DNA from: Carnobacterium gallinarum DSM 4847
GTDB taxonomy: Bacteria > Bacillota > Bacilli > Lactobacillales > Carnobacteriaceae
Direction: 5' to 3'
Assembly (NCBI RefSeq): GCF_000744375.1
Contig: NZ_JQLU01000005.1
Coordinates: 1,054,001 to 1,118,000, forward strand
Length of the DNA stretch: 64,000 nucleotides
In this document: one piece after another, positions 15,801 through 25,024 of the stretch
Position numbering within the stretch: the stretch's first letter is position 1
How the letters are laid out: each line of letters starts with the position of its first letter
Translations under genes and position numbers: made by a program
The notes under the pieces: model-generated
What the model was told of the DNA's origin: nothing
Database searches by the model: none
What the model saw: only the letters and a program-made list of their open reading frames with translations

Positions 15801-16954
15801 TTCCCCGTAGTTCGCATCAAATTTAATGAACCAAGTTTAGTTGTTGGATAGTTCTGTGCTAAATAATATTCATAATTGGAGACACTTTCTACATAAAGAT
15901 CACGAATGATTGAAAGAACATAGGCTTTTTGTGGGTTCATCGCCGCAACTATAAACGTTGTTTTAGCAACAGTATCTTCCCCAATTGTATAGTCTACACC
16001 TTTTACTAATTCTTGCTTTGTTTCAGTAAGAAGATTTCCTTTGATATCCACATCATACACATTCATTACGAGCTTTCTGTCATTTTTCCCAAGTTGAGTT
16101 CCCGGAAAATCTGCAGTTAACAGCTCTAGAGATTGATTGCCTGACAATGTACGATCTAAATTGTAGGCCACATCTCCTTCTATTCCATAGTTGTTGCGAG
16201 ATTCTGTATAGCTAATTGGTTCTATGTTTTCATACAAATCAAATTTATAGGTATTTTTTGTTTGACCAGGTGTTTCAATTGTTACTAAAGGCATCTTTTC
16301 AGTGTACAAATAGCTTCTCAAATCTAATTTAAATTGAGCTTCTTTAATTCTTTGATTAAATCGAATAGTCAATGTCTTACTAGCTGCAACGACTGACCAC
16401 TCTGCATCCACTCCACTTACAACTCCACTAATATCCGAATAACCTAAATAATCTGGTAAATTCATTGTATAAGTAGAACCTGGCGTGTACTCCTTATCTT
16501 CAATATTGAAATTCAAAGTCGCGACTACTGCAGTTCCATTTAGCACTCTATTCACAGACAGCTGATCATATTCTGTTCCATTTATATCTGCAATTGTCAT
16601 ACTCGATAGAATCTCGTCCGTTATATTAATTTGTGAACTTGAATCGGTAGCCTTTTGAATTACTGGTAAATTCAACTCAGAACTAGGTTGAATAGAATCA
16701 GGTTCTTCTTTTTCTTTACTTGAATCTTGAACTTCGTTTGGTATTTCACGTTCTACTATAGGTTTTTCGCTACTTTCTTCTTCACTCCCAGAATTGCCTA
16801 ATAGATCTTCTCCATTCACTAGTTCACTCTCACTACTAGCCGTTACATCTCCATTATTCTCATTTGGAGCAACAGCGATAGCGCTAACAGTTGAACCAAA
16901 TACTTGCATAATAAATACCCCAAGTACTAACAAGCTTATTCTTTTCTTTTTCAT
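12857..16954 (-). CDS. Large cell-wall-anchored surface protein (sortase substrate)
   Basis: A 1365-residue surface protein. Signal peptide at 1-26 without YSIRK motif; a Glu/Ser/Asn-rich segment to about 100; a long adhesin-like region to about 960 (Ig-like, collagen-binding-type folds); a Cna-B-like repeat around 965-1040 (GVHFELIDNV to LTGEYTLRVTKVP); then three bacterial Ig-like repeats of about 75 residues, each beginning KDST(I/L)(Y/F)VG..W and containing N(F)(V/L/I)SATD(K/R)DG; a Pro/Asp linker; and the anchor FPKTGE followed by a membrane helix and a basic tail (GKRKR). FPKTG deviates from LPXTG at the first residue but is used by some class A sortases. Likely adhesion to host or food polymers; ligand unknown. 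Monocistronic. Confidence 0.85.
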   Translation of the reverse strand: MKKKRISLLVLGVFIMQVFGSTVSAIAVAPNENNGDVTASSESELVNGEDLLGNSGSEEESSEKPIVEREIPNEVQDSSKEKEEPDSIQPSSELNLPVIQKATDSSSQINITDEILSSMTIADINGTEYDQLSVNRVLNGTAVVATLNFNIEDKEYTPGSTYTMNLPDYLGYSDISGVVSGVDAEWSVVAASKTLTIRFNQRIKEAQFKLDLRSYLYTEKMPLVTIETPGQTKNTYKFDLYENIEPISYTESRNNYGIEGDVAYNLDRTLSGNQSLELLTADFPGTQLGKNDRKLVMNVYDVDIKGNLLTETKQELVKGVDYTIGEDTVAKTTFIVAAMNPQKAYVLSIIRDLYVESVSNYEYYLAQNYPTTKLGSLNLMRTTGKYGGLEFSAKTSLNQKVLMERFTNSFYNGGFQSNRDYSVGIYGNPAKTTIGQKIIIESQNGQEIEDYTFSAWNESSSVPITDYFDISHEGTKLVLTATKDSVLRISVNGLKIPFAKKDVTLALSTPVIGPDKEFVLLADQYVEPISIINPNNVETAWGNYDQNGAYTGRTTIHVDGSSTNPIENLEVKVKHPKYLSLRPAKSVVYYQIDKDYTITETSDGSIIKFTTPIKFKINIPLGFNYVPDSLGKDVFIPIDTIPVTMSADGQDTVDTSVRTGSKQGSERTFQGSKNQFLVNARNDSFDSLIVNTKVPTNAEVAFTIYDISNDMVENVYPQYWNRGGVYFSNPINPGSKDYPNITIDEAKNSYKFDFGKTSKRYIIEYKRANGWIDSSTPVYITGTAAEPLYSNQILSISATVTSEGLDILTVGQSDNQTIKNITQNSITTKNIDDQTYKVKNPTFEIVLKGTTNAQVDLNSIMIEGVPREAYTVEKTSTGIKINFKDYTLTKNVKIAYNTLSANAGQIYTETTISSESLDQMESSRKLATTSATVLKFSEGDAEGIVYMAQAKFRTYQENDKAINVSGVHFELIDNVINTKNEFVTDSTGSYNFDSILTGEYTLRVTKVPADYSVDAEYLAGKVIKLAKGNNLIEVPLTPLVDQTSVEAKDSTIYVGTTWNAVDNFVSATDKDGNMVNFDQLVVSGNVNTSKVGDYEITYKNQSKEAKAIVHVVDNQETLAVKDSTIYVGDSWKSGDNFLSATDKDGKSIPVADVTVLGTVDTTTAGIYDVTYSYGSQTQIAKITVKADLSTVVVKDSTLFVGDKWVSKDNFISATDRDGQIIPFDQVIIEGTVDTQEKGEHKVAYTVEIIANSKLLFSRILQVNSKQLTSVATITVIEREIRPVDPDPSTPDPGEKPEVETPKVEIPKTEILKENITKPDNSKFDEKEEFPKTGEQVNYYVGLVGVISVLLSFAWFGKRKRFPIEK

Positions 16955-17686
16955 TCCAAATTATTCCTCCCCATCTTCCCCATATTTTTTATTTCTGTTC
17001 TTACATTATTTGTCCGTTTTATCTAACGATCCATTTTATATAAATAACAATAAAATAAATATTAAATAAACGAATAACTTTAACAAAGTTTACCATTCAA
17101 CTTACAAAAGTCAAACTCATCTTTACAAAAAATAACGTAGTTATCAATAAAAAATAACCATGTATACATTTTCCTTATAAATTAAAATAAATTTATTTTA
17201 TCATCGAATTCTAATGAATTTTCCTAACAAAATATTTTTTCCATTAATAATAAACAAACCTTATAATAGGAAAGAAAATTTTAAACTATGACCATAATTC
17301 ATGAATTTCTTTGATTTACAGCTTTTTATTTTATTACTAAATAAAACACTTTTTACGCTTTTATTTTTATTTAGAATTCTTTTAAATATTTTTTTTTAAT
17401 TTTTTTACATAACAAATTAAAATAAAAGGAATTTAAGATGGCAAATCAATAATTACATAATGAAAAGCAACTCATTTAAAGAGAAAAACCCTATGAAATC
17501 AACATTCTAAAAATGTGTTTCATAGGGTTTTTACTATTTAGACTGACTCATCTTAAAAAAACTATCAAAAGCGCTATAAATTATTCTGTTTTTCTAAACA
17601 TCTATATTTATAACTCAACAAATAAAAGCTCCTCTTTAGACCCTTTTTTTAATTGACGTTATTTTCTATCAAAAATAGATTGCTAG
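16955..17686. other. Long AT-rich intergenic region
   Basis: About 730 bases without a supported gene. It holds the promoter side of the surface-protein gene (AT-rich from 16990) and one strong hairpin at 17484-17532. The piece 17100-17480 is extremely AT-rich and shows no coding frame, operator pair or repeat I could support. Confidence 0.5.
17484..17532. terminator. Bidirectional hairpin in the long intergenic region
   Basis: AAAAACCCTATGAAA pairs with TTTCATAGGGTTTTT over 15 bp. It could end read-through from the channel gene (17687-18625) on the minus strand. Confidence 0.75.
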
Positions 17687-18625
17687 TTAGCCTCTTGGTT
17701 TACGTTGAATCCGTTGTTGAGATCGAACTTCTTTGTGTTGTAATCGTTCCTCTTGCTGATGCAAACGGTCTTTTTGTTTCTCTAATTGTTCAATCTTTTG
17801 CTCTAAATTAGCTTTATCAGATTCATTGCTAGTCACTAATTGTTGCTTACATTCTGCAATTTCTTGATCAATTCGTCCTTGCCACTCACTTGTGATTTGC
17901 TTCCAACGATCAGGGTTCCTGTCATCTCCGTCACGTAAAGAATCCCGTAATAAATAAGAATAGCGTTTCATTGTATTTCCCCACAGATGATCCCGTTCTT
18001 GAAAGTATTGGGTCTGTTGTTCATTATCCAACGTATCCACAAAATTATCTTCTTCACGGTCTACAATGTTTTGCAAAAAGGCCATAATCGGTAAAATTAA
18101 ATAGATAATCAATGCTACTTGACTGAAGAAAAATCCAAAGATCAGCAGCAAAATTCTGAATCCAATACTAAACATATCTTGTCGATTTAATTCATCAATC
18201 CGTCTTTTTTGTAACTTAAGGTCTGGAATCGTCTGCTTTGTCAATACAACAATTAAACGACGCATAATCAACGTCACAATCAATGTTAAAATCCCATAAA
18301 TAAGAACCGTTTGTTGTGTAGTATCTTCAATTAATAAACGAGTTGCTGAGGGTACTAATGATAAAAAAAATAACAATAACATATAACTTACTAAACTTTT
18401 ATTTTTTACTTGCTCAATCTGATTAAAAGCATACGCTGTCTGAAACCAAAGATTGGCTACAAAACAGAAACTAATAAAATAGATTCCCACCGCACTAAAT
18501 ATAGAAGGTACATTCACCGTACCATCTGTCGCATATTGAATTGGCAACTCTAACACCATAATTGTCAGGATAATTGCAATAATTGCATCTCCAAAAATAA
18601 CTACTCGTTCCTTCGTAACGTCCAC
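17687..18625 (-). CDS. TMEM175/DUF1211-like membrane channel protein
   Basis: A 312-residue protein: N-terminal membrane part with about six segments (residues 5-190) and a charged coiled-coil tail (about 240-312, rich in Gln, Arg and Glu). The start VVIFGDAIIAIILTIMVLEL matches the TMEM175 pattern R..AFSD..IAI..T..VLEL, where bacterial members conduct K+; here the FSD triad reads FGD. The long coiled-coil tail is not typical of the family. The GTG start at 18625 lies very close to its AGAAGGA site, but no better start is visible. Confidence 0.72.
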   Translation of the reverse strand: MDVTKERVVIFGDAIIAIILTIMVLELPIQYATDGTVNVPSIFSAVGIYFISFCFVANLWFQTAYAFNQIEQVKNKSLVSYMLLLFFLSLVPSATRLLIEDTTQQTVLIYGILTLIVTLIMRRLIVVLTKQTIPDLKLQKRRIDELNRQDMFSIGFRILLLIFGFFFSQVALIIYLILPIMAFLQNIVDREEDNFVDTLDNEQQTQYFQERDHLWGNTMKRYSYLLRDSLRDGDDRNPDRWKQITSEWQGRIDQEIAECKQQLVTSNESDKANLEQKIEQLEKQKDRLHQQEERLQHKEVRSQQRIQRKPRG

Positions 18626-18711
18626 TCCTTCTATTATGGACTTATTATATCATGCTTCTGTATTTCATTATGTTCATTCAAGACAGTAATCAAATCTAAC
18701 TCTCAAAACAA

Positions 18712-19362
18712 TTAAGCCCTACTTCTTCCTTGTTTTATTTGATCTAACGTAAAAATGAACATTGGTAAATAATTAAAAAAGAAACTGATGCGTTGGAAAA
18801 AACCAATTTGATTCCAAGGTGAATAACCGTTAATTATTGGGATTCGAGCCACACCATAAATAAGAGCGAATACAAAACTGATTATTGTTAAAATAAAATA
18901 CAGCCGAGCGTAACTAGCTCGTCCTTGCTTTCGGTAAAGAAAAAACACGAAGCATGGAAAAAGTAAAAAGCCCGTATAACCTAAAGCTGATCCAATATTA
19001 TGAACCCATGTCGAAAAATTCCATGTCGCTTCTTCCGTGTTAATACTAAACAACCCCGTAAATAGACAATCGCCAATCCCGTAAAATCCAACCGCTAGTG
19101 TTACGAATATTGCTAGCTTAAGGGAAACAATTTTAATTGTTTGATACAACGCAGGCAATGCTAAAACAAAGAATAAACCTGACACCGTCGACCAAATGAG
19201 AAATGCCATACGAACAGGACTATCCACATCACCAAACACACTGATTACCATTTTCATTTGATTCATTTTCGGGAAAAACACACCGAGAACATACGGTGTC
19301 AAAAAATCACTGACAATACCTAACATAAAAAAATAAAAACCATATTTTTTCAGAAAACTCAT
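18712..19362 (-). CDS. DUF998-like multi-span membrane protein
   Basis: A 216-residue protein with six or seven predicted membrane segments and no catalytic motif; the layout resembles the DUF998 family of uncharacterised membrane proteins. Starts at ATG 19362 behind TTAGGAGG. It lies 86 bases downstream from nothing on its own strand and is probably monocistronic. A truncated relative may be present at 5493-5732. Function unknown. Confidence 0.6.
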   Translation of the reverse strand: MSFLKKYGFYFFMLGIVSDFLTPYVLGVFFPKMNQMKMVISVFGDVDSPVRMAFLIWSTVSGLFFVLALPALYQTIKIVSLKLAIFVTLAVGFYGIGDCLFTGLFSINTEEATWNFSTWVHNIGSALGYTGFLLFPCFVFFLYRKQGRASYARLYFILTIISFVFALIYGVARIPIINGYSPWNQIGFFQRISFFFNYLPMFIFTLDQIKQGRSRA

Positions 19363-19447
19363 TTTTTATCCTCCTAAATTAATCTTTATCCTAGACCCTA
19401 AACACCTTATAATCGGATAAAACCCTCTCTTCCCGACTATATTAAAA

Positions 19448-20287
19448 TCAAGAATTTTCCTGTTCTTTCTTTGCGCCTAATCGAAATCGATTCTTTAAAT
19501 TCTGGTAAGTTAAAAATTGTTGCCGAGCACGCTTGATATGTTTATATCGCTTCGGTTGCTTTTTATAAAACTCTTGATGATAATTTTCTGCTGGCCAAAA
19601 AATACTGGCTTCTTTAATTTCTGTTACAATCGGTTGCTTATACCTTCCAGAATCAATAAGTTTTTGTCTTGAATGCTCCGCAATTTTCCTTTGTTGCAAA
19701 TTTTGCACAAAAATAATTGGGCTATACTGAGTACCTCGATCTTGAAATTGACCAAGTGCATCAGTTGGGTCTGTAATTTGCCAGTAGAGCTCTACTAATT
19801 CTTCATAGCTCACAATTCGTGTATCAAAAATAATTTCTACCGCTTCAACATGTCCCGTATACCCTCCACTCACTTGATCATAGCTAGGATTATCCATTTG
19901 CCCTCCTGTATATCCCGACAGAACAGAGGTGATGCCAGACTTCGTTTCAAAAGGTTCCACCATACACCAAAAACAGCCTCCAGCAAATAAACCACGCTCT
20001 TGATAATCAATATCCTCAATAACATGCCTAGACTTATCAAACTGGATTGCGCTTTCAGAATTATCTGTGATTTTCAAATAAAAATCAGCTACATCTGGCG
20101 TTAAATTATTTCTCAATGCCAATGGGCGTAATCTTGCTTCAAGCTTTTCAATTTGTTCCATAAAACGGGCTTCACTTTCTATAGCGTCTTTCGTTTCTAT
20201 TAATAACAATCTTTCCCATTCACGAGTGCCTGAATTTAGAATAAGATTATAGATAGTGCCTATGATTTCTTCCTGTGCTAGCTTCAT
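19448..20287 (-). CDS. msrA: Peptide methionine sulfoxide reductase A with N-terminal extension
   Basis: The catalytic part starts near residue 92 with [16 protein letters not shown], the MsrA active-site GCFWC with the nucleophilic Cys, and continues through [49 protein letters not shown] and the end [11 protein letters not shown]. It repairs S-form methionine sulfoxide with thioredoxin. About 90 extra residues precede the domain, a helical region without known motif, longer than the standard 170-180 residues. MKLAQEE at ATG 20287 is taken as start because AAGGGAG lies eight bases upstream; the frame could extend 13 codons further. No MsrB is fused or adjacent. Confidence 0.9.
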   Translation of the reverse strand: MKLAQEEIIGTIYNLILNSGTREWERLLLIETKDAIESEARFMEQIEKLEARLRPLALRNNLTPDVADFYLKITDNSESAIQFDKSRHVIEDIDYQERGLFAGGCFWCMVEPFETKSGITSVLSGYTGGQMDNPSYDQVSGGYTGHVEAVEIIFDTRIVSYEELVELYWQITDPTDALGQFQDRGTQYSPIIFVQNLQQRKIAEHSRQKLIDSGRYKQPIVTEIKEASIFWPAENYHQEFYKKQPKRYKHIKRARQQFLTYQNLKNRFRLGAKKEQENS

Positions 20288-20475
20288 TTCGCTCACTCCC
20301 TTAGGATAATTCAAACTAATCATCACCCGAAATACACTTAAAATTTAACACACTTTTAAGGATTAATCTAATCACAGATTTGATAAAATAAAAACCAATA
20401 AAATAAGCTACCGATTTCCTGAGAAATCCAGAAAAATAAGTAGCTGTAAAACTATTTTCACTTAAAAAAACCGCA

Positions 20476-22023
20476 TTAATGAAGTTCTGTTCTCCGTTCA
20501 ATTTCCTCTTTTACTTGTTGAGAAATTCCTTCATCTGTTAAGATAATCAGAACATCTCCTACATGCATCACTGTATCTCCATGAGTTAAAAGCTCTGACT
20601 CACCTCGTCGGATGGATGTCAACAGCATGTCTTTCGGCCAAGTAAAATCACGTACCATCGTATCATCCAAAGAACTTTCCGCCATAATTGGAAATTCAAT
20701 AATTGTTTTTTGACCACTAATATTGCTTTCATTTGGTGCAACCAGACGTTCTAATAACGTCTCATAAATCGGTTTTCCACCAAGACTATCTACGACAACA
20801 TAACTAACCAATGCTACCACACCCAGAGACATCAAATGAGAGAAATTCCCCACCATCTCCGTCACTAAAATAATCGCAGTCAACGGCGCTTTCCCAATAG
20901 CCGTAAAGTAACCCGCCATCGCAAAAATCAAGAAATTCTTCACAAATATAGGATCCATGCCAATCGTATTCACCAAAACTACTCCAAAAAAGGTACCAAT
21001 CACCGCTCCTAAAGTCAAAATCGGCAAGAAAATCCCGCCTGGCATATTAGAACCATAGGACACCATCGAGAAAATAAATCGTAATACAAATAACCCCACT
21101 AAAAACCAGAGTGTTGGTGATTGACGTCCTAACTCTAAGACAATCTGATTGCCTCCTCCTAGTAAATGCGGGAAAAAGAAACCAACTGGAATAACTAAAA
21201 TAAAAGGAATAATTCCATAAAAACTAGGCGACAAGCCTTTGATTTTACCATATATCTGTGGCAGTGCTAATAATACTTTTTGATAAAGTAATCCCAAGAC
21301 ACCTAAAAGAATTCCTAATAAAACCAACGTCCAATAATACTGCAATGGCAAAGCTGTGATTTCACCGATATATAACACCGGTCGAAGACCAAAAAAGTAT
21401 AATGAGATAAAGTTAGCCGTAATTGCCGCTGAAAAAGAAGTCAGCCAAACCAGAGGTGAAAAAGAATGATGAATTTCTTCTAATACGAATAATAATCCAG
21501 CAATCGGTGCATTAAATGCCGCCGCAAGACCTGCACTAGCACCACTAGATATTAGAATCTTCTCTTCTGACTTAGTACTTTTCAAAAACGTACTATACCC
21601 TTGCGCTACAACAGCTCCCAGTTGAATTGATGGACCTTCTCGCCCAAGAAATAAGCCTGAACTAATGGCTAATACTCCACCTAGAAACTTTTTCCATAAC
21701 ACCGAAAGCCAATTCATTTTAATCTGTCCACGCAACTGTCCCTCCACTTGAGGAATTCCGCTCCCTTTAATATTTGGATCGCTTCTCATTAAAAAACCAA
21801 TAATAATTGCTGTTACAATCGAAACGAATACCCAAGGAATCAGCCACATAGGATGCTGCTGAAAATATAAATACAGTCCGACAACTCGTTCACTAATGTA
21901 TTCAATCGCTAACCTAAACAGACTCACCAAAAGTCCAACTAAAATCCCCACTACAATTCCTTTCAAAATAAATTTAATCCGCGTCCCATCTAACCGTTTA
22001 ATCTCATGTGTTTCTTTCTCCAA
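20476..22023 (-). CDS. ClC-family chloride/proton antiporter with C-terminal TrkA-C domain
   Basis: A protein of about 515 residues. The three ion-pathway motifs are present: GSGIPQVEG, GREGPSIQLG (with the gating Glu) and GIFLP. After the membrane part (to about 430) comes a TrkA-C/RCK_C-type regulatory domain with the end DVLIILTDEGISQQVKEEI. Such transporters exchange chloride for protons and help in acid stress. Start: TTG 22023 has AAGGAG eight bases upstream; the ATG six codons earlier overlaps that site and is less likely. A CRE-like sequence lies upstream near 22126. Confidence 0.9.
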   Translation of the reverse strand: MEKETHEIKRLDGTRIKFILKGIVVGILVGLLVSLFRLAIEYISERVVGLYLYFQQHPMWLIPWVFVSIVTAIIIGFLMRSDPNIKGSGIPQVEGQLRGQIKMNWLSVLWKKFLGGVLAISSGLFLGREGPSIQLGAVVAQGYSTFLKSTKSEEKILISSGASAGLAAAFNAPIAGLLFVLEEIHHSFSPLVWLTSFSAAITANFISLYFFGLRPVLYIGEITALPLQYYWTLVLLGILLGVLGLLYQKVLLALPQIYGKIKGLSPSFYGIIPFILVIPVGFFFPHLLGGGNQIVLELGRQSPTLWFLVGLFVLRFIFSMVSYGSNMPGGIFLPILTLGAVIGTFFGVVLVNTIGMDPIFVKNFLIFAMAGYFTAIGKAPLTAIILVTEMVGNFSHLMSLGVVALVSYVVVDSLGGKPIYETLLERLVAPNESNISGQKTIIEFPIMAESSLDDTMVRDFTWPKDMLLTSIRRGESELLTHGDTVMHVGDVLIILTDEGISQQVKEEIERRTELH

Positions 22024-22186
22024 AATAAATCGCTCCTTCATTGCTATCTATAAATGTACAGCGGATGAAGGAAATTTACAAGGTAAGAATGTGATAAGAG
22101 GGAGGTTTTGGCATAGAGGCGCAACGAAAACGATTACATCCAATACCAACTTGATTTTATGACTGTTAGTGACTTAACCTGTTCTG

Positions 22187-22327
22187 CTAAATACTTAATT
22201 CATTTGAAAAAAGAAGAATTTCACCAATATATTGAGCTACAAGAAAGATAACAATTACAGCTATAACACAAGTTACCGTGACTTTTAATAAATCTAAAGA
22301 ACTGTTAATTTTAACAAAATCTTTCAT
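22187..22327 (-). CDS. 46-residue single-span membrane peptide
   Basis: A short frame behind a strong AGGAGGAG site: MKDFVKINSSLDLLKVTVTC, then a membrane helix (about 16-34) and a short polar end SNELSI. Family not recognised. It stands alone between the ClC transporter and the T7SS immunity genes. Size and shape recall small stress or type-I-toxin-like peptides, but there is no direct evidence. Confidence 0.5.
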   Translation of the reverse strand: MKDFVKINSSLDLLKVTVTCVIAVIVIFLVAQYIGEILLFSNELSI

Positions 22328-22640
22328 GTATATTCTCCTCCTGTATAGTAATTTCCAATGCGTTAAATTTGATTCTAGCTCAATATGTTTATTTCCTCAG
22401 TTTCTGATAAAAAATTGAAGAGATGAGAAATTAAACTTCCTCACCTACCCCATGATTTTAGTCAATTGATTCTTCACCAACACGATTTGACAAAGAGCCA
22501 TTTTTGATGAATAAAAAGAACCAATCCTAAAACGATCTCAGTATTGATTCATAAGGATAATATATATTTGTGATTGTTCTTGTTTCATGAATAGACAATC
22601 TAAAAATTTTTATGATTTAAATAATGTCATAAAAATTTTA
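22328..22640. other. Intergenic stretch with a possible ISL3-type end
   Basis: No gene seen. At 22476-22500 the minus strand reads GGCTCTTTGTCAAATCGTGT, which resembles the terminal inverted repeats of ISL3-family elements as I remember them; no transposase or second end is nearby. It may be a solo remnant. The rest is AT-rich spacer. Confidence 0.3.
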
Positions 22641-23123
22641 TTAGCCAAGTAATTTTTCTTTCTCGATTTTTAAAAATTCATTGAACTTTTTCAACATATC
22701 ATTTTCATTTGACGGGCTATCTTGAGGCATATAATTTATGAAAGGGATCATATCTTCTGGGTAGTTATGATTATCATGAAATTGAGCTATTCCATTTAGT
22801 AGCTCTTGGTTATCTTTACTTTCATTCTTTAAATTAGCCAGATAGACATATCTCAATTTTTCATTTTCAAATGACCATTCGAATTTGGTCTCATCAATTT
22901 CAGGGAGATAATTTATTTTAATATTCGACATAACTTCTGGTAATTTATCTTTAGATATACCCCATGCCATCTCATTAATAAAGTCACTATCCTCTCCTTT
23001 TTCCATAAGTTCAATTGCATAGTCTGTTAATACAGTCTCATCAAAGTAACCTTCTTCTATACCTACATATATTGTAGACCAATTATAACAAATATTTGTT
23101 GGTTTTACATTTTTTAATTTCAT
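22641..23123 (-). CDS. DUF2247 protein, candidate immunity protein
   Basis: A 160-residue soluble protein with the DUF2247 pattern (NICYNWSTIYVGIEEGY at the start, then WAWGIS-like MAWGISKD and the YLANL region). DUF2247 members are commonly encoded after polymorphic toxins and are annotated as immunity proteins. It is the last gene of the LXG operon, nine bases after the pentapeptide gene. The nuclease toxin upstream therefore has two possible antidotes; which is cognate cannot be told from sequence. Confidence 0.75.
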   Translation of the reverse strand: MKLKNVKPTNICYNWSTIYVGIEEGYFDETVLTDYAIELMEKGEDSDFINEMAWGISKDKLPEVMSNIKINYLPEIDETKFEWSFENEKLRYVYLANLKNESKDNQELLNGIAQFHDNHNYPEDMIPFINYMPQDSPSNENDMLKKFNEFLKIEKEKLLG

Positions 23124-23132
23124 TCATACCTC

Positions 23133-23726
23133 TTATTTATTGTTTTTCATTAGCCAATCAAAAGCTTCTTTACTTTCTAAAATAATTGGATTATCAATTG
23201 ATCCAATGTTAATAGATTCAATCATAGCTTTATCTATATTTTTCACATTAATTAGTTTGACATTTTTTAATATCGTTTGGTCAATATTAGCAAGTTTAAA
23301 ATCTACGTTCTCTATTACAGAATTTGTAAAATCAGCTTCTCTTATATCAATTTCTGTAAAATTACACGCTTTAATTATTGTGTCAGAAAAATTAGATTCT
23401 GGAAAATCTGACTTAACAAAATCACTATTACTTATTTGGGAATTCATAAATGAAGCAAAGTCACCTTTTACTTTTGTAAAATTAGTTTCTTCAATAATTG
23501 TTTTTTCAAAATAGGAAGAATAGAGCTCCGCCCTAAAAAAATCGACTTTTTTGATGATTGCTTCACTAAAAATACACTCCGTAAGAGAACTTTCTGACAA
23601 ATCAATCTCTTCTAATTTATTTTTGGAAAAGTTAACTTCATCTTTAATCAGCTTCTTTCCTTTTGCTCCTACACTACTAACATATAGCCCATGCAATTTT
23701 ATATCATTTTCCAAATTTATTTGCAT
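23133..23726 (-). CDS. Pentapeptide-repeat protein, candidate immunity protein
   Basis: A 197-residue protein built of pentapeptide repeats of the A(D/N)LxX type from about residue 30 to 150 (such as FSEAIIKKVDFFRAELYSSY, NFTKV, DFVKSDFPESNFSD, NFTEIDIREADFTNS), which fold as a right-handed quadrilateral helix mimicking nucleic acid. It follows the nuclease toxin gene by 14 bases with a GAGGGG site. Pentapeptide proteins are known as immunity proteins in toxin loci and as gyrase protectors; here the operon context favours immunity. Confidence 0.78.
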   Translation of the reverse strand: MQINLENDIKLHGLYVSSVGAKGKKLIKDEVNFSKNKLEEIDLSESSLTECIFSEAIIKKVDFFRAELYSSYFEKTIIEETNFTKVKGDFASFMNSQISNSDFVKSDFPESNFSDTIIKACNFTEIDIREADFTNSVIENVDFKLANIDQTILKNVKLINVKNIDKAMIESINIGSIDNPIILESKEAFDWLMKNNK

Positions 23727-23740
23727 TATACCCCTCTTTT

Positions 23741-25024
23741 CTATGGATAAAATATAATTCTATCAATTATCCCTTGATTTTTAAGCTCATTAACTAACTC
23801 CATTCTATGTTCAGGAGTCAAGTCTGTCGTATTAATTATCAAATTATAATTTTTGTTGAGCTCTTTTTTAATATTTTTTATTGATCTATCAACTGTAAAA
23901 GCACCTTTTTTAGGAGAAGTATGACCATTAGGATAGGAAACAAAACTTTTCACATCATACTTCTTTCCAGTGACTGTATCTATAAACTCGGCACCACCAT
24001 CTGCTGTCTTATCTCGAACAATATGCCCTAAATCGCCACGTTCTTCCAATGCAAGACCTATGTCTCTTTCTAGCTTAGAGTCGTCCGTTATTTTTCCTCC
24101 ATGCGATGGATCTCTAGCTAAGTCATCTAATTCAATTTGTGTCCTGGATTTTATATTGCTTTTTTTAGAGGTATTAGCTTTATCAATTTTTTTACTCTTG
24201 GGTCCTTTAACCCCATCTCCTGAAAAATATTCTTTTCCAGCTTCGTATAACGGTGTTCTCATATTAGATAGCTCTGAATTCATTCCAAATGATTCCATCG
24301 CTACTGCACCACCAACAACCTCTGCCATATTCTTAAAGTTTTCCATATCTTTTTTCTGAACCTTTTTCACTTCTTCACCATGTTTTTTATGGTAGCTATC
24401 TAAGTTTTTTGACCAGCTTAGATTCATAAAATTAATCGGACTGTATCCTTGCTTGTCTCCGTTAAATGAGCGCTGCTTACCTAGTTCTTCTAAACCTAAC
24501 AAGACTTGTTCTATCAGACCGTTTAGCTCTGAAAAATCACTATCATGTCGATGAATAAAGTCTCGGAAATCTTCCATTAATTGAACTTTTTTCTCGGCTT
24601 GTAAAACGCTATAGTCATCAAACAAATGACCTAACCCAGGTATTTTTGAAGCTTGTTCGGCTATTTGATGCAACCAATTGGTTTTCTCCCTTTGTAACTC
24701 ATCACGCCTACGTTGTAAATCTTCTAGATGGTCTAAATCTAACTTTACCCCTGAAGCAGTAACTTCACTTTCAAAGGCACGGATAAAGTTTTCCAGTGTC
24801 GTAATAGCTGTATAGAATACATCACTTAATCCATCTAGCATCGGCGTATACCCTGCTGAAAAATAAGATTTAGTGGAAGACCAGGCAACACCTTTTAACT
24901 TTGTATCTCCTGAAAATTCTTCAATTGTTCCATTGGTTCCAGTAAAACTCAAGCCTAGTGTTAATTTTAACTCTTTCATTTGGCTAAGTAAATATTTGTA
25001 CTCTCCAATATCCATTTTAGTCAT
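23741..25024 (-). CDS. LXG-type T7SS toxin with CdiA-like nuclease C-terminus
   Basis: A 427-residue effector. Residues 1 to about 230 are helical with the LXG-domain look (MDIGEYKYLLSQMKELK at the start, then a coiled-coil around 100-180) and have no Sec signal. A linker rich in Lys and Ser (about 265-305) leads to a C-terminal toxin domain (about 312-427) with DPSHGGKITDDSKLERDIGL, GHIVRD, GAEFID, YDVKSF and a closing IDRIIFYP. That pattern matches the CdiA C-terminal tRNase class (PF18451-like), with Glu, Asp and the DVK triad as nuclease residues. It probably cleaves tRNA of competitors after T7SSb export. Partners lie upstream, immunity candidates downstream. Confidence 0.85.
   Translation of the reverse strand: MTKMDIGEYKYLLSQMKELKLTLGLSFTGTNGTIEEFSGDTKLKGVAWSSTKSYFSAGYTPMLDGLSDVFYTAITTLENFIRAFESEVTASGVKLDLDHLEDLQRRRDELQREKTNWLHQIAEQASKIPGLGHLFDDYSVLQAEKKVQLMEDFRDFIHRHDSDFSELNGLIEQVLLGLEELGKQRSFNGDKQGYSPINFMNLSWSKNLDSYHKKHGEEVKKVQKKDMENFKNMAEVVGGAVAMESFGMNSELSNMRTPLYEAGKEYFSGDGVKGPKSKKIDKANTSKKSNIKSRTQIELDDLARDPSHGGKITDDSKLERDIGLALEERGDLGHIVRDKTADGGAEFIDTVTGKKYDVKSFVSYPNGHTSPKKGAFTVDRSIKNIKKELNKNYNLIINTTDLTPEHRMELVNELKNQGIIDRIIFYP

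Noticed and set aside
13000..16900. Plus-strand frames opposite the large surface protein
   Set aside because: Shadows produced by the repetitive Ser/Thr-rich coding sequence on the other strand.
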